42,090 nucleotides of DNA from Bacteroidales bacterium (GTDB lineage Bacteria > Bacteroidota > Bacteroidia > Bacteroidales > JAADJA01). The notes under the pieces are model-generated. The model saw only the letters and a program-made list of their open reading frames with translations. It searched no databases and was not told the DNA's origin. The translations under genes and the position numbers were made by a program. Each line of letters begins with the position of its first letter. Position 1 is the first letter of the stretch. Positions 16,355-26,700 of this stretch are shown one piece after another. The stretch lies in the NCBI GenBank assembly GCA_030596605.1, contig JAUVJI010000020.1, positions 1 through 42,090 on the forward strand. The letters are read 5' to 3'.

Positions 16355-16897
16355 TTATTTTAAACCAGATAAGTCAAAGTCTGAGTGACTTTTATCCTTA
16401 TCCGAAATATTTATAATATCAACGGGCCATTTTATATTGATGGCCGGATCGTTCCAACGCATTCCTCTTTCAGCTCCGGGAGTATAAAATTGTGAAACCG
16501 GATAATAAACTTCGCAATTATCTACCAGGGAAACAAATCCATGGGCGAAATTTTCAGGAACATAAGCCATCTTATAATTATCCTCTGAAAGTTCGTTCCC
16601 AACCCATTGAAGAAATGTCGGAGAATCAGGACGTAAATCAACCATTACATCAAAAATCCTTCCTTTGGTACACCTGATAAATTTTGCTTCCTGGTAAGGA
16701 TCAGCCTGGAAATGCATTCCCCTGATCGTGCCTTTTTTTTTGGTAAAAGATGTATTGATCTGACAAATCTTTGTTTCTATCCCATGTGCTTCAAATTCCT
16801 GCTGACACCAAGCCCGGCCAAAAAAACCTCTTTCATCTTCCAGTTTTTTTATCTCAACAACAAAAGCTCCTTTTAACTTCGTTTCTGTAAATATCAT
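16355..16897 (-). CDS. dTDP-4-dehydrorhamnose 3,5-epimerase family protein
   Basis: A 180-residue RmlC-type cupin. The catalytic His is in RGMHFQ (His62). Other family residues are GRIFDVMVDLRPDSPTF, PENFAHGFVSL (His119), and the YYPVSQFY tyrosines (~131-138). It epimerises C3, C5 or both of a nucleotide-linked 4-keto sugar. The neighbours (rfbF upstream, C-methyltransferase downstream) suggest a CDP-linked substrate rather than dTDP, and no rmlA, rmlB or rmlD gene is in the window. The name rfbC would imply rhamnose, which is not supported here. Confidence 0.88.
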   Translation of the reverse strand: MIFTETKLKGAFVVEIKKLEDERGFFGRAWCQQEFEAHGIETKICQINTSFTKKKGTIRGMHFQADPYQEAKFIRCTKGRIFDVMVDLRPDSPTFLQWVGNELSEDNYKMAYVPENFAHGFVSLVDNCEVYYPVSQFYTPGAERGMRWNDPAINIKWPVDIINISDKDKSHSDFDLSGLK

Positions 16898-16908
16898 GTA
16901 GGATATTT

Positions 16909-17955
16909 TTATTTAATCCATTCCAGATTATTATTCAATAATTTTCTGCTTTGAAGTTCAGTCAATGTCTTTAATCTTATCAATTTCGAATCACGAAAAT
17001 TCGGATCATCAAAATTCATTTCAAGTAAATTTGAATGTACTTCTTCAACCGTTGATTTTAAATCATGGATAGGCTGATGGTTCGGCGCTAAACTTTTAAA
17101 AAGATCAAAGTTAACCCGGTAAGATCTTTTATCGGGAGTAGCATCTGTATTGACTGATACTTTAGTTCCTGGAATGATTTTGGCAACAACATCCGCAAGA
17201 GGTTTTATTTGGTTATTCCACTCGTTACTTCCAGAATTCACAGCTAAAAATTCTCCTCCATTTTCTGCTTTTCTGGTTGCACTCCATTCGATGGCCCTTG
17301 CCATATCTTTGGTATTGATCATAGGTCTCCATGGTGTACCATCACTTAAGATGACAATTTCTTTACAGACAATTGCACTTGCAACAAAATCATTTAATAC
17401 CAAATCTAATCTTAAGCGATTGCTGAACCCACACGCTGTTGCAAACCTATGACAAGTAATAGTGAAGTTACTGTCAGCTAATTCTGCCAATTCTTTTTCT
17501 GTAGCAATTTTCGAACGGGCATAAGCTGTCAATGGATTTAACTCGTCTTCTTCTTTTTTGGCAAATTCGCTGGCAATACCGTAAACACTGCAACTTGATG
17601 CATAAACAAAGTTCTTTACGCCAACTTGTTTAGCCTTTTTTGCCAGCTCCACAGCAGCTTTATAATTCACCTCCATAGTTATATCTTCATATTGTTTGCC
17701 CATGGGGTCGTTAGATATAGCTGCTAAATCAACTATAGCATCAGCTCCTTCCAGAATTTTTGGATCAACATTTCTTATATCTCCATAAATTTGCTGATCA
17801 AGGTAAACTTCGGGGAAATAATATGGATTGGTTAAGCAATGAGCAAAATAACCGATATCAAAACCGATTAATTCTACTTCCGGAAAAGAGTTTCTTAATT
17901 GTTTGACAACATTTGGACCTATATATCCCAGGTTACCGAAAATAATCACTTTCAT
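16909..17955 (-). CDS. NAD-dependent epimerase/dehydratase (extended SDR)
   Basis: 348 residues. The Rossmann motif is FGNLGYIG (GxxGxxG, about 8-14), VDLAAISNDP follows, and the catalytic set is YASSCSVYG (~118-126) with YARSK at ~146. The SSCSVYG segment is that of epimerases and reductases and lacks the Asp/Glu acid-base pair (TDE or similar) of sugar 4,6-dehydratases. It is therefore probably not the missing CDP-glucose 4,6-dehydratase. It sits between rfbF and the RfbC-like gene. A 70-base gap to rfbF is the largest in the operon. The likely role is reduction or epimerisation of a nucleotide sugar. Confidence 0.86.
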   Translation of the reverse strand: MKVIIFGNLGYIGPNVVKQLRNSFPEVELIGFDIGYFAHCLTNPYYFPEVYLDQQIYGDIRNVDPKILEGADAIVDLAAISNDPMGKQYEDITMEVNYKAAVELAKKAKQVGVKNFVYASSCSVYGIASEFAKKEEDELNPLTAYARSKIATEKELAELADSNFTITCHRFATACGFSNRLRLDLVLNDFVASAIVCKEIVILSDGTPWRPMINTKDMARAIEWSATRKAENGGEFLAVNSGSNEWNNQIKPLADVVAKIIPGTKVSVNTDATPDKRSYRVNFDLFKSLAPNHQPIHDLKSTVEEVHSNLLEMNFDDPNFRDSKLIRLKTLTELQSRKLLNNNLEWIK

Positions 17956-18025
17956 AAAAACGTAAATTATAAGAATAAACTGATATTAAACAATATGTGG
18001 TTAAAATTGGTTTTGTCAATTAATA

Positions 18026-18811
18026 TTAGTCCCATACTTTCCATGGGGCTTTACCTGAATTCCATAAATCATCCAGTAAATTTTTATCTCTTAAAGTATC
18101 CATAGGCTGCCAGAAGTCAGTAAATCGAAAAGCTGAAAGTTGACCTTCCGCTGCAAGCCTTTCCATTGGTCCTCTCTCAAAAACAGTGTCATCTCCATTT
18201 AAATAATCAAATACTTGAGGTTCCAAAACGAAAAAACCACCGTTAATCCAGGCTGTTTCATCCCCGTTTCCTTTGGGTTTTTCTTTAAAATATCGGATGG
18301 TAGAATCTCCAGGCGATAGGTTAAAAACACCAAATCTTCCATGTTGGCGAACGGAGATGAGGGTTCCTAATTTCCCTTCGTTCTTATGATGCATTAGAAT
18401 TTCATTAATATTAACGCTACTAACACCATCGCCATAAGTCATGCAAAAAGTTTCATCACCTATATAATCTTTGACCCGTTTGAGTCTTCCACCTGTCATT
18501 GTTAATTCTCCTGTATCAACCAAGGTAACTTTCCATGGTTCAGAATGCATTTCATGAACATTCATCTGGTTGTTTTTCATGTCAAACGTCACATCAGAGT
18601 TGTACAGAAAATAATTGGAAAAATACTCTTTGATCATATAGCCCTTATATCCGCAACAAATAATAAAATCATTCAAGCCATAATAAGAGTATATTTTCAT
18701 TATGTGCCAAAGTATTGGTTTTCCACCTATTTCAACCATGGGCTTTGGTTTGATTTGACTTTCTTCGCTTATGCGGGTACCGAACCCTCCGGCTAATATT
18801 ACTACTTTCAT
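18026..18811 (-). CDS. rfbF: Glucose-1-phosphate cytidylyltransferase
   Basis: 261 residues, starting [18 protein letters not shown]. Ten more upstream codons are open, but the nucleotidyltransferase motif must begin at this ATG (18811). The pattern GGFGTRI (~8-14), [25 protein letters not shown] and [12 protein letters not shown] is typical of RfbF/DdhA, which makes CDP-glucose from CTP and glucose-1-phosphate. It is the first gene of the operon. The usual partner CDP-glucose 4,6-dehydratase (RfbG) is not in this window. A 10-bp inverted repeat and a TATATTTG element lie 108-157 bases upstream. Confidence 0.92.
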   Translation of the reverse strand: MKVVILAGGFGTRISEESQIKPKPMVEIGGKPILWHIMKIYSYYGLNDFIICCGYKGYMIKEYFSNYFLYNSDVTFDMKNNQMNVHEMHSEPWKVTLVDTGELTMTGGRLKRVKDYIGDETFCMTYGDGVSSVNINEILMHHKNEGKLGTLISVRQHGRFGVFNLSPGDSTIRYFKEKPKGNGDETAWINGGFFVLEPQVFDYLNGDDTVFERGPMERLAAEGQLSAFRFTDFWQPMDTLRDKNLLDDLWNSGKAPWKVWD

Positions 18812-19160
18812 ACTTAATGTAGGTGTATGTTTAAACAACAATATTATTTATCCACTTATATTGAAATTATTACAAAGATTTAATCTGGAATTTAAAGATT
18901 AATCATATAGCAAAATTTCAAATATAATGTTTTGATGAAGTAAACTTTTTATACAAAATTACTTCATCGTTTTAGTACGAGGAGATTGATTAAAGGTTCT
19001 ATTTATTAAAGGATTTCTCGAATAGAATTTTTGGATATGAATATTTTGATCTTTCAGCCGAATATCGGATTAAAATGTTGATGTTAATTATTAGTTTAAC
19101 AAATGATCTTTATTGTCTGATAGATCAAAAAAATGAATAAGTGAAAAGAGAAATAAACCA
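18812..19160. other. 349-bp gap between rfbF and proS
   Basis: No gene was seen in this AT-rich gap. It holds a -7-like element and a 10-bp inverted repeat (18919-18968) that could serve the rfbF operon. No hairpin followed by a T-run was found just downstream of proS on the minus strand. Confidence 0.5.
18919..18968 (-). promoter_or_regulatory. Candidate rfbF promoter with 10-bp inverted repeat
   Basis: On the minus strand TATATTTG (18926-18919) fits TAnnTTTG. Immediately upstream, GATGAAGTAA (18934-18943) and TTACTTCATC (18959-18968) form a perfect 10-bp inverted repeat with a 15-base spacer. It would overlie the -15 to -50 region, so it could be an operator, or a hairpin if transcribed. 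No TTTG at -33 was seen, and there is no T-run to make it a terminator. Confidence 0.35.
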
Positions 19161-20636
19161 TTAATACGCCTTCGCAAAAACAACCCTTTGTTTTGAAGGT
19201 TTGCCCGAAAATATGCACTTACCATCTTCTTTTTTGCCGTCTAAAGGAATAGTCCTGATTGTAGCTTTGGTTTCATCCTTAATTTTCTCTTCAGTTTCTG
19301 CTGTACCATCCCAATGTGCTAAGACAAATCCCCCCTTGTTTTCAATTACATCTTTGAATTCATCCCAGGTGTCAACTGCAAGTGTGTTATTTTCCCTGAA
19401 AGAAAGCGCCCTATGATATAATTTCTTTTGGATTTGCTCTAGCAAATGTTCAATCTTATTCTCAATATCTGCAATTTGAAGAATCTCCTTTTCAAGAGTA
19501 TCGCGTCTTGCAACTTCAACAGTGTTATTTTCTAGATCTCGTGGTCCGATTACTAATCTTACAGGTACCCCTTTGAATTCATATTCAGAAAATTTCCAGC
19601 CGGGCTTATAGGTATCCCTGTCGTCATATTTTACAGAAATTCCTTTTTCTTCGAGGGATTTTTTAATTTTTTGAGCAACTTCTGAAACTTGCTTAAGCTG
19701 TTCTTCTTTTCTATAAATAGGAACAATTACAACCTGTATAGGAGCAAGTTTAGGTGGTAATACCAAACCATGGTCATCAGAGTGAGCCATGATCAATGCC
19801 CCCATTAACCGGGTTGAAACTCCCCAGGAAGTTGCCCATACATATTCAAGTTTGTTTTCTTTTGAAAGAAATTTAACATCAAAAGCTTTGGCGAAATTTT
19901 GCCCTAAAAAATGGGACGTTCCGCATTGTAATGCTTTTCCGTCTTGCATCAAAGCTTCAATACAATATGTTTCAACTGCCCCTGCAAATCTTTCGTTTGG
20001 AGATTTTATTCCTTGCAAAACAGGTACCGCCATCCATTCTTCGGCGAATTTTGTATAAACATCCAGAATTTTTTCAGTTTCCTCAATGGCCTCTTCTTTT
20101 GTAGCATGAGCGGTATGTCCTTCTTGCCAAAGAAATTCAGTCGTTCTAAGAAATAACCTTGTACGCATTTCCCAACGTACAACATTAGCCCATTGGTTGA
20201 CTAAAACGGGCAAATCACGATAAGATTGAATCCATTTTTTATATGTGTCCCAAATAATAGTTTCAGAGGTTGGTCGTATAATTAATTCTTCTTCAAGTTT
20301 GGCATCCTCATCAACAACAACACCTTTTCCATCAGGCGAGTTTTTTAAACGATAATGAGTAACAACTGCACATTCTTTGGCAAATCCTTCAACATGGGCA
20401 GCTTCCTTACTGAAAAATGACTTTGGAATAAATAATGGAAAATAGGCATTAACATGTCCTGTGTCCTTAAACATCTTATCAAGAACGCTTTGCATCTTTT
20501 CCCAAATGGCATAACCATAAGGTTTTATCACCATGCATCCTCTAACTGCTGAGTTTTCAGCTAAATCTGCTTTTATTACCAGGTCATTGTACCATTGAGC
20601 ATAATTCTCCTCTCTCGTCTGAAAATCTTTCGCCAT
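19161..20636 (-). CDS. proS: Prolyl-tRNA synthetase (short, archaeal/eukaryote-like type)
   Basis: 491 residues, starting [20 protein letters not shown], the standard N-terminus of Bacteroidota ProRS. An extra 17 codons upstream begin with TTG and are rejected. Class II motifs are seen: [13 protein letters not shown]; motif 2, [27 protein letters not shown]; and motif 3, [17 protein letters not shown]. The anticodon-binding domain follows, and the C-terminus ends RVVFAKAY. It charges tRNA-Pro with proline. It lacks the editing insertion of the long bacterial type. It is divergent from the tyrosine-rich lipoprotein gene, with a TATTTTTG element at 20694-20687 as a possible -7. Confidence 0.97.
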   Translation of the reverse strand: MAKDFQTREENYAQWYNDLVIKADLAENSAVRGCMVIKPYGYAIWEKMQSVLDKMFKDTGHVNAYFPLFIPKSFFSKEAAHVEGFAKECAVVTHYRLKNSPDGKGVVVDEDAKLEEELIIRPTSETIIWDTYKKWIQSYRDLPVLVNQWANVVRWEMRTRLFLRTTEFLWQEGHTAHATKEEAIEETEKILDVYTKFAEEWMAVPVLQGIKSPNERFAGAVETYCIEALMQDGKALQCGTSHFLGQNFAKAFDVKFLSKENKLEYVWATSWGVSTRLMGALIMAHSDDHGLVLPPKLAPIQVVIVPIYRKEEQLKQVSEVAQKIKKSLEEKGISVKYDDRDTYKPGWKFSEYEFKGVPVRLVIGPRDLENNTVEVARRDTLEKEILQIADIENKIEHLLEQIQKKLYHRALSFRENNTLAVDTWDEFKDVIENKGGFVLAHWDGTAETEEKIKDETKATIRTIPLDGKKEDGKCIFSGKPSKQRVVFAKAY

Positions 20637-20725
20637 GTCTAAATTGTGGTATAGTGTTTGTATATTTTTAAAGGCATTAAAACGCACAAAAATAAATAAA
20701 AATATAACCTATGGAGGGCTTAAAA

Positions 20726-22117
20726 ATGAAAACTTACTTTTTAATACCGGTTCTGGCCATCTTTATCCTGGCAGGTTGTTCTTCAACAAAATCAACTACA
20801 GAGTATGATGATGTTTATTTTTCAAAAACTTCGGAAAAGAATAAGGATAACATAGACACTCAAACTTCCGATCCTGATTATTACACCGAAAGTGAGTATG
20901 TCATTGAAGACTATGAATCCGGTGAATATGTTGCATATGAGGAGGAGGAGCCTTATTATTCAACAAGTGAAACAGTTGAAAATCCTGATGGCACAACTTA
21001 TATAACCAATAATTACTATGAAGGCTATGGCCAAGGTGATTATTATGATTACTCATATGCGTCAAGGATAAACAGGTTTTATAGTCCGTACATGGGTTAT
21101 AATTATTACTCCCCTTATTATTACGGTTCCTATTATAATCCGTGGTACTGGGATTACTATTGGTACAGGCCATCCTTATATTACAGCTATGGCTGGGGAT
21201 GGGGAGGATGTTACTACGGATATCCTTACAATAGCTACTGGTATGGTTATAACAATGGCTATTGGGATGGCTATTATGCTTCCAATTATTATTATGATTA
21301 CGGCTATAATACTTACTATTATGATCACCGCCCGTCACGAGGTGGATCAAATAGTCCATACAACGGGAGAAATGGATATAACCCACAAAGTACTACCAAT
21401 ACAAATTCTACGAATTATTTGGAACGTACAACACCACAATTGGCTAATATTACTTCTCCATCCCGATCCTCAACAAATACAGGATCAGGTACACCAGGAA
21501 GGTCAAGCACCAATGTAGTTAATAATAAAGGAGATGTAAATACAAAGCAAAGATATACTTATAAAAAGCCTGCTGCTTCTTCGAATGAAACAAAAAATCG
21601 TTATCAGCCGGGTCAGAGTATTGGAGAAAATAAACAAGCAAGGCCAACACAAAAATATAATAAGCCTTCTTCAAATACAAAACAGGAGACTGTAAGGAAC
21701 AATACACGGCCTTCGAATACCTCAGAAAGGAACACTCAAAAATATACTAAACCGCAGTCAAATTATAACAGAAGTTATAATAAACCGACTCAGTATAATA
21801 CTGATAGAAATAATAATCAGCCATCAAGATCATCTTCAAATAATTATTCTCAACCTTCACGGACGAATACAAAAAATTACTCACAACCTTCAAGGTCAGC
21901 GAAGAGTTATTCAGCGCCATCCAGGTCAGGAAATACCAAGAGTAGTTATACCGCTCCATCCAGATCAGGAAGCAGCAGGTCATATTCCTCGCCATCCAGT
22001 TCGGGAAGCAGTAGGTCTTATTCATCACCCTCACGTTCAAGTAGTAGTGGCGGAACGAGGTCATCCGGTGGATCGAGATCATCCGGTGGATCGTCAAGAG
22101 GCGGTGGCAGAAGGTAA
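20726..22117 (+). CDS. Tyrosine-rich lipoprotein with Ser/Arg/Gly-rich tail
   Basis: The start at 20726 is chosen because GGAGGG (20712-20717) lies 8 bases upstream and it gives a clean lipoprotein signal, MKTYFLIPVLAIFILAGC (Cys18). The protein has 463 residues. Residues ~20-85 are acidic. Residues ~88-208 are dominated by Tyr, Trp and Gly (GYNYYSPYYYGSYYNPWYWD). Residues ~210-330 are Asn/Ser/Thr-rich. The tail has ~11-12-residue repeats like APSRSG..SYSSPS, ending SSRGGGRR. The composition suggests a disordered or adhesive surface-associated protein. Bacteroidota genomes often label such genes vitellogenin-like, which has no functional meaning. It precedes a FadL-like porin. Confidence 0.85.
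   Translation: MKTYFLIPVLAIFILAGCSSTKSTTEYDDVYFSKTSEKNKDNIDTQTSDPDYYTESEYVIEDYESGEYVAYEEEEPYYSTSETVENPDGTTYITNNYYEGYGQGDYYDYSYASRINRFYSPYMGYNYYSPYYYGSYYNPWYWDYYWYRPSLYYSYGWGWGGCYYGYPYNSYWYGYNNGYWDGYYASNYYYDYGYNTYYYDHRPSRGGSNSPYNGRNGYNPQSTTNTNSTNYLERTTPQLANITSPSRSSTNTGSGTPGRSSTNVVNNKGDVNTKQRYTYKKPAASSNETKNRYQPGQSIGENKQARPTQKYNKPSSNTKQETVRNNTRPSNTSERNTQKYTKPQSNYNRSYNKPTQYNTDRNNNQPSRSSSNNYSQPSRTNTKNYSQPSRSAKSYSAPSRSGNTKSSYTAPSRSGSSRSYSSPSSSGSSRSYSSPSRSSSSGGTRSSGGSRSSGGSSRGGGRR
21930..22096 (+). repeat. Short tandem repeats in the lipoprotein tail
   Basis: The DNA encoding the C-terminal Ser/Arg/Gly tail has 33-36-base imperfect repeats (units beginning CATCCAGATCAGGAAGCAGC and close variants). 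An 18-base direct repeat ending in GGTGGATCGAGA/GGTGGATCGTCA lies near 22063-22096. All are multiples of three, so length changes would stay in frame. Confidence 0.55.
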
Positions 22118-22188
22118 GCAATTATCGTTTTATAATATAAGCTGGATCATTCATTTAGAAATTAAAAACTATAGCAAAAATTATTGTT

Positions 22189-23679
22189 ATGAAAAGGATA
22201 ACTATAACCATACTGATACTAATCTTCACAAGTTATTTTGGAATTTGTCAGAATGAAGTGGATGCCCTTCGTTATTCCAGAACTACCTTTGGGGGTACTG
22301 CAAGATACATGGCAATGAGCGGAGCTTTTAGTGCACTTGGTGCAGATTTTTCAACATTAAGCTCAAACCCGGCTGGTATCGGGCTGTACAAAAAATTTGA
22401 GTTTTCGTTTACACCTGCGTTTTTTAATGGAAATACCTCATCAGAGTATAATGGAACTTCCAGTAAAGATTCGCGGAACAATTTTAATTTTAGCAATGTT
22501 GGTCTTATAATTACTACTCCTACAGCAAAGAATAACAATTCAGTACTCAAAAATTTTCAATTCGGTATGGGAATGAACAGGATCAATAATTATAACAATA
22601 GAATGATAATTGAAGGTTATAACAGTGAGAATTCATTGATCGATACCTATGTTGAGTATGCCGATGGAGTCCATTATGAAGATATTGAAGATGATTTTGA
22701 TGGAGATTATTCATATGATTTGAATCCGGCCTGGAATACTTATATGATTGATACGATCCCAGGGATTGATGATCAATATATTGGTATAACTTCAGGAGAG
22801 GTTTGGCAAAGAAAAGAAGTGAATTCATGGGGATCAACAAATGAGCTCCTCTTTGCACTTGGAGCGAATCTAAATGATAGAGTATATATTGGAGGGTCTA
22901 TTGGAATTCCTTTTATCCGTTATCGAGAAGAAGTACGATATTATGAAGAGGATATTTTCGATAGTAATGATGACTTTACGCAACTACGAATTTCTGATAA
23001 ATTGGAAACCAATGGAACCGGATTTAATATTAAGTTCGGAGTGATTGTCAGGGCAACAAACTGGCTGCGTTTAGCAGGTGCAATCCATTCCCCTACATGG
23101 TATAGTGGTGTAAAAGACTACTGGTCGACAGAATTTTATAATGAAGCATATGGCACTGATTATTCGATTTATTATTCCTTTGGGCCAAATAAGTATAAAT
23201 TGGAAACTCCCTGGAGGGCTATCGGTGGTGTATCTTTTATAATTAAGAAGGTTGCTTTAATCAGCATAGATTATGAGTATGTTGATTTTGCAAATGCAAA
23301 GTATAGAAATTATGATTTCTACGGTTATAATTTCTCCGAAGAAAACAGAACTATTTCCAATTTATATACAAAGACTCATAATGTCAGGGTAGGAGGGGAG
23401 TACAAGTTGGGTTATTTTGCTTTCCGTGGTGGATTTGGTTATTATGGAAGTCCTTTTGCAAAGGATGAAAATGGAATTAGAATTAATGATGGAGAAAAAT
23501 TGTATTACACCGGAGGATTGGGTTACAGGGATAAGCATTTTTTCGCCGATATAGCCTATGTAAGATCACAAACTGAAGAAGACTATTATTTATATGGTAC
23601 CGAAGATATTGTTGTAAACCCTGCCAGAAACCGGCACATCACAAATAATTTTCTTTTAACAATAGGATTTAGGTTTTGA
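22189..23679 (+). CDS. OmpP1/FadL-family outer-membrane transport protein
   Basis: 496 residues with a signal peptide MKRITITILILIFTSYFGICQ. The region GTARYMAMSGAFSALGADFSTLSSNPAG is the conserved plug/NPAG segment of FadL/OmpP1-like barrels. The rest alternates short beta-strands, ending in ...NFLLTIGFRF with a terminal Phe as expected for barrel assembly. FadL relatives import hydrophobic compounds; in Bacteroidota this group is often called hemin receptor without proof. It lies 71 bases after the tyrosine-rich lipoprotein and is probably co-transcribed with it. A strong terminator follows. Confidence 0.9.
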   Translation: MKRITITILILIFTSYFGICQNEVDALRYSRTTFGGTARYMAMSGAFSALGADFSTLSSNPAGIGLYKKFEFSFTPAFFNGNTSSEYNGTSSKDSRNNFNFSNVGLIITTPTAKNNNSVLKNFQFGMGMNRINNYNNRMIIEGYNSENSLIDTYVEYADGVHYEDIEDDFDGDYSYDLNPAWNTYMIDTIPGIDDQYIGITSGEVWQRKEVNSWGSTNELLFALGANLNDRVYIGGSIGIPFIRYREEVRYYEEDIFDSNDDFTQLRISDKLETNGTGFNIKFGVIVRATNWLRLAGAIHSPTWYSGVKDYWSTEFYNEAYGTDYSIYYSFGPNKYKLETPWRAIGGVSFIIKKVALISIDYEYVDFANAKYRNYDFYGYNFSEENRTISNLYTKTHNVRVGGEYKLGYFAFRGGFGYYGSPFAKDENGIRINDGEKLYYTGGLGYRDKHFFADIAYVRSQTEEDYYLYGTEDIVVNPARNRHITNNFLLTIGFRF

Positions 23680-23688
23680 CGCAAAACA

Positions 23689-23723
23689 AAAGGCCGCCGG
23701 ATTCCGGCGGCCTTTCTTTTTTT
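23689..23723. terminator. Bidirectional intrinsic terminator
   Basis: AAAGGCCGCCGG (23689-23700), loop ATT, CCGGCGGCCTTT (23704-23715), then CTTTTTTT: a 12-bp GC-rich stem with a T-run for the + strand porin operon. On the minus strand the same stem is followed by TGTTTTGC, so it also closes the giant gene, whose stop is 13 bases away. Confidence 0.9.
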
Positions 23724-23727
23724 ACCA

Positions 23728-26700
23728 CTAGGGAACTTTTGTTCCCTCGCCATCATTCGGAACCCAAATATCATTCTTGTCTTTATTATCTACCTCTGCA
23801 TCCATATTATGGTCAGCAGGTAAATAACCCGTTGTTCCAGCGCTATTTGACCAAACAGTTTTATCGAGGTTATCAATAAATCCATCAGGCTTACTATCGC
23901 CGCCATACATACCATATATAACACTTCCAAGACTTTTCTGTCCATTCAGATATGCCTGCCCTGCAGGAGTTGTGAAATCATAACTGTACTGATTTATTCC
24001 AGAGGGCAATAAAGGATTAGCAGATAAAACTCCAAGATGATTTCTCTGCCAAATCACAACAAACAGGTTATACTGGTAAATCCCGTTTGTTTTTACTGGA
24101 CTTATACCATCTAAGCCAACTACTGATCCGTCATTTAAAATGAAAGCTGCTTGCTGGCTTGCCATAGTTGCTCCCGTTGCCGAAGAAGCTATTGTAGCAT
24201 CCCTGAATTCTACCATGACCCAATCTGTAATGCTTGTATTTGGTATAGAACTTACTGATTCAGAGCCGGTGTAATACCATATTGCAGAAGGATCGGAATT
24301 GTATGGCTGATATAATGGGATCAATCCCTGTGAGTTGAGAATTGTATTCATCGCCGTCCCATTATATGGACCCTCAAGGAATACCTTAAGATTTACATCC
24401 ACATCTCCTTCAATCCTAACTTCATGATCTTCTACTTCACCATCAGGCGCAACACCGGTGTATGATAATCCGGAAACTGTGCTGAAACGGAATCTGGCAA
24501 AAGTATTGCCCACAACAGCTGTGCCCGGGACTGATATAAACATCCAGTTACTACCTGTATTTATCCATTGATCATTAATTGCATGTTCATTGGCTTCGGT
24601 CCAATTGCCATTGCCATTGTAATCGATCCAGCAATTTAAATATCCCGGAACAGAGGCAACCACATCAAATGCTCCTCCTCCTCCTGAATATAATGCAAAT
24701 ACGACTGTAACCCCATCTTCATCGTCATTGCCATCATTATCATCTCCCAAAGCCAATGGATCTGGTTGTCCGTCAAGCTCTGCATCAATACTATTTCCAA
24801 GGAAAACTGTATAATCGATGATATGAGCAGCTCCGTTACTTCCCAATAAAGTAGGATAGGTTGGATCAGGAACATCGCCCAAATCCAATTCCGGAACGGA
24901 TTCAGAGGTAATAACAAATGCCATATCGCTAAATCTGTTATTTGTCCACGAAATCGTATTCCATACATTAGGAACTGGTACAACTTTATCGGTAGCACCA
25001 CATAGGATCGGAGTTGTACTTCTTCCGGCCTCTTGCCACCTCCAGTAAGCCGGATCAAGAGGATCGGTACAAAATGCTGTAATATCCAACCAATAGTGAT
25101 TTCCCTGTATCTGTGGGAATGGTTCTTCAAGAATATAATCGTATAGATAAATAGTACAGCCCTCGATATTAATGAGTCCGCTATTGTATTCGGTTAATGA
25201 ACTAAAAGGAATATCAATACCCCAGATTTCAGGATCTTGTGGTAAACAACCTGTGGGATCCAAAGCATGAATACTCAAATGGAAGTATTCAATTCCGGCT
25301 CCACGTCTCTCTACATTAAATACATCTAATTCATAATTACCCCACCAGTGTATATCAGTAACCCAGCCTCCATCACAAATCCAGTCATCAGCTAAAACAA
25401 TTTGCTCATAATAAAGTATGTCGTAATCATGCGCATGTAATCCAGGCAAACTAACATCAGGATATTGAGCCCATTTATTTGGTATTTCTTCAATATCTAC
25501 TTCATAATCTTCTACTTCTCCATTTGGTGCTAAACCTGTAAAAATTAATCCAGTAGCTGTACTAAATCTAAACCTCGAATAAGTTGTTCCAACGGTTGCT
25601 ACCAAGGGAACATTAAACGTAAATGTATTTGTACCAGCAGTTAAAGCAAGATCGGTTGCTATCTGTTCACCTGGATCTCCCCAGAATCCGTTTGCATTAA
25701 AATCTATCCATGCATTCAAATAACCATCAACAGAAACATAAACAGAAACATCTGAGGGCTGACCCTGAACAAGTGGAGGATTGAATGTTACACCATCTTC
25801 GTCATCATTACCATCATTGTCATCTCCCAAAGCATTTGGATCAGGTTGCCCATTTGTTTCAGGATCGACCGAACCTCCCATAAATGTTGTGCCGTCAATA
25901 ATATGTCTGGCACCATCATTAACCAGAAGAGTTGGATAGGGTGGATCATCTGCATCACCATAATCAAGTTCATCAAATTCCTGAGAGGTGATAATAAACG
26001 CCATATCAGAATACTTATGAGGTGGATTGGGTAACCATTGAATCGTAGACCAGGGTAGTACGCCCGGCTCCAATTTATCGGCAGCACCACATAAAATGGG
26101 AAAATAACTTCTCATAGATTCCTGCCATCTCCACATGGGCGGATTATTTGGATCAATAGAGAATACGGTTATATCAATCCAATACCTTGTTCCAAGTTCC
26201 TGATCAAACGGTTGTGGCAATATAAACTCATACAAATATATTGAACAACCTTCATTGTTAATTAACCCTGTGTTCAACTCAACCAGTGTAGAGAATGGAA
26301 TATCAAACCCCAAAATCTCAGGATCTAATGGCAGGCATAATCCGGTTGGATCATCAGCGTGAATACTTATATGGAAATGACCAATCCCGGCTCCCCTCAT
26401 TTCCTGGTTTAATGCATCCAGTTCATAATTGCCCCACCAATGGATGTCAGTAACCAGACCTCCATTACATAACCAATCATCAGCAATAACTATTCGTTCA
26501 ATACCGCCAGCTGCATTTACATAATCATGTGCATGTAAACCAGGTAGTGTGATATCAGGATACTGTGCCCATTTGTAATCTCCAAATTCAACAATGTCAA
26601 CTTCATAGTCCTCTACCTCACCATCAGGTGCGGGGCCATCAAATGATAATCCAGGTTGTGTGCTAAATCTAAACCGTGCATATGTAATAAGGCCTGCCAT

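Noticed and set aside
16355-17955. Operon considered as a dTDP-rhamnose pathway
   Set aside because: No RmlA, RmlB or RmlD signature is present; the nucleotidyltransferase is the cytidylyl type, so rhamnose is not supported.
20901-21386. 161-codon minus-strand frame rich in His and Asn
   Set aside because: It is the complement of the Tyr codons (TAT/TAC) in the lipoprotein and has no independent support.
24636-25130. 164-codon reading frame on the minus strand within the giant gene
   Set aside because: It is an out-of-frame reading of the repeat units; the long frame has strong domain conservation and this one has none.
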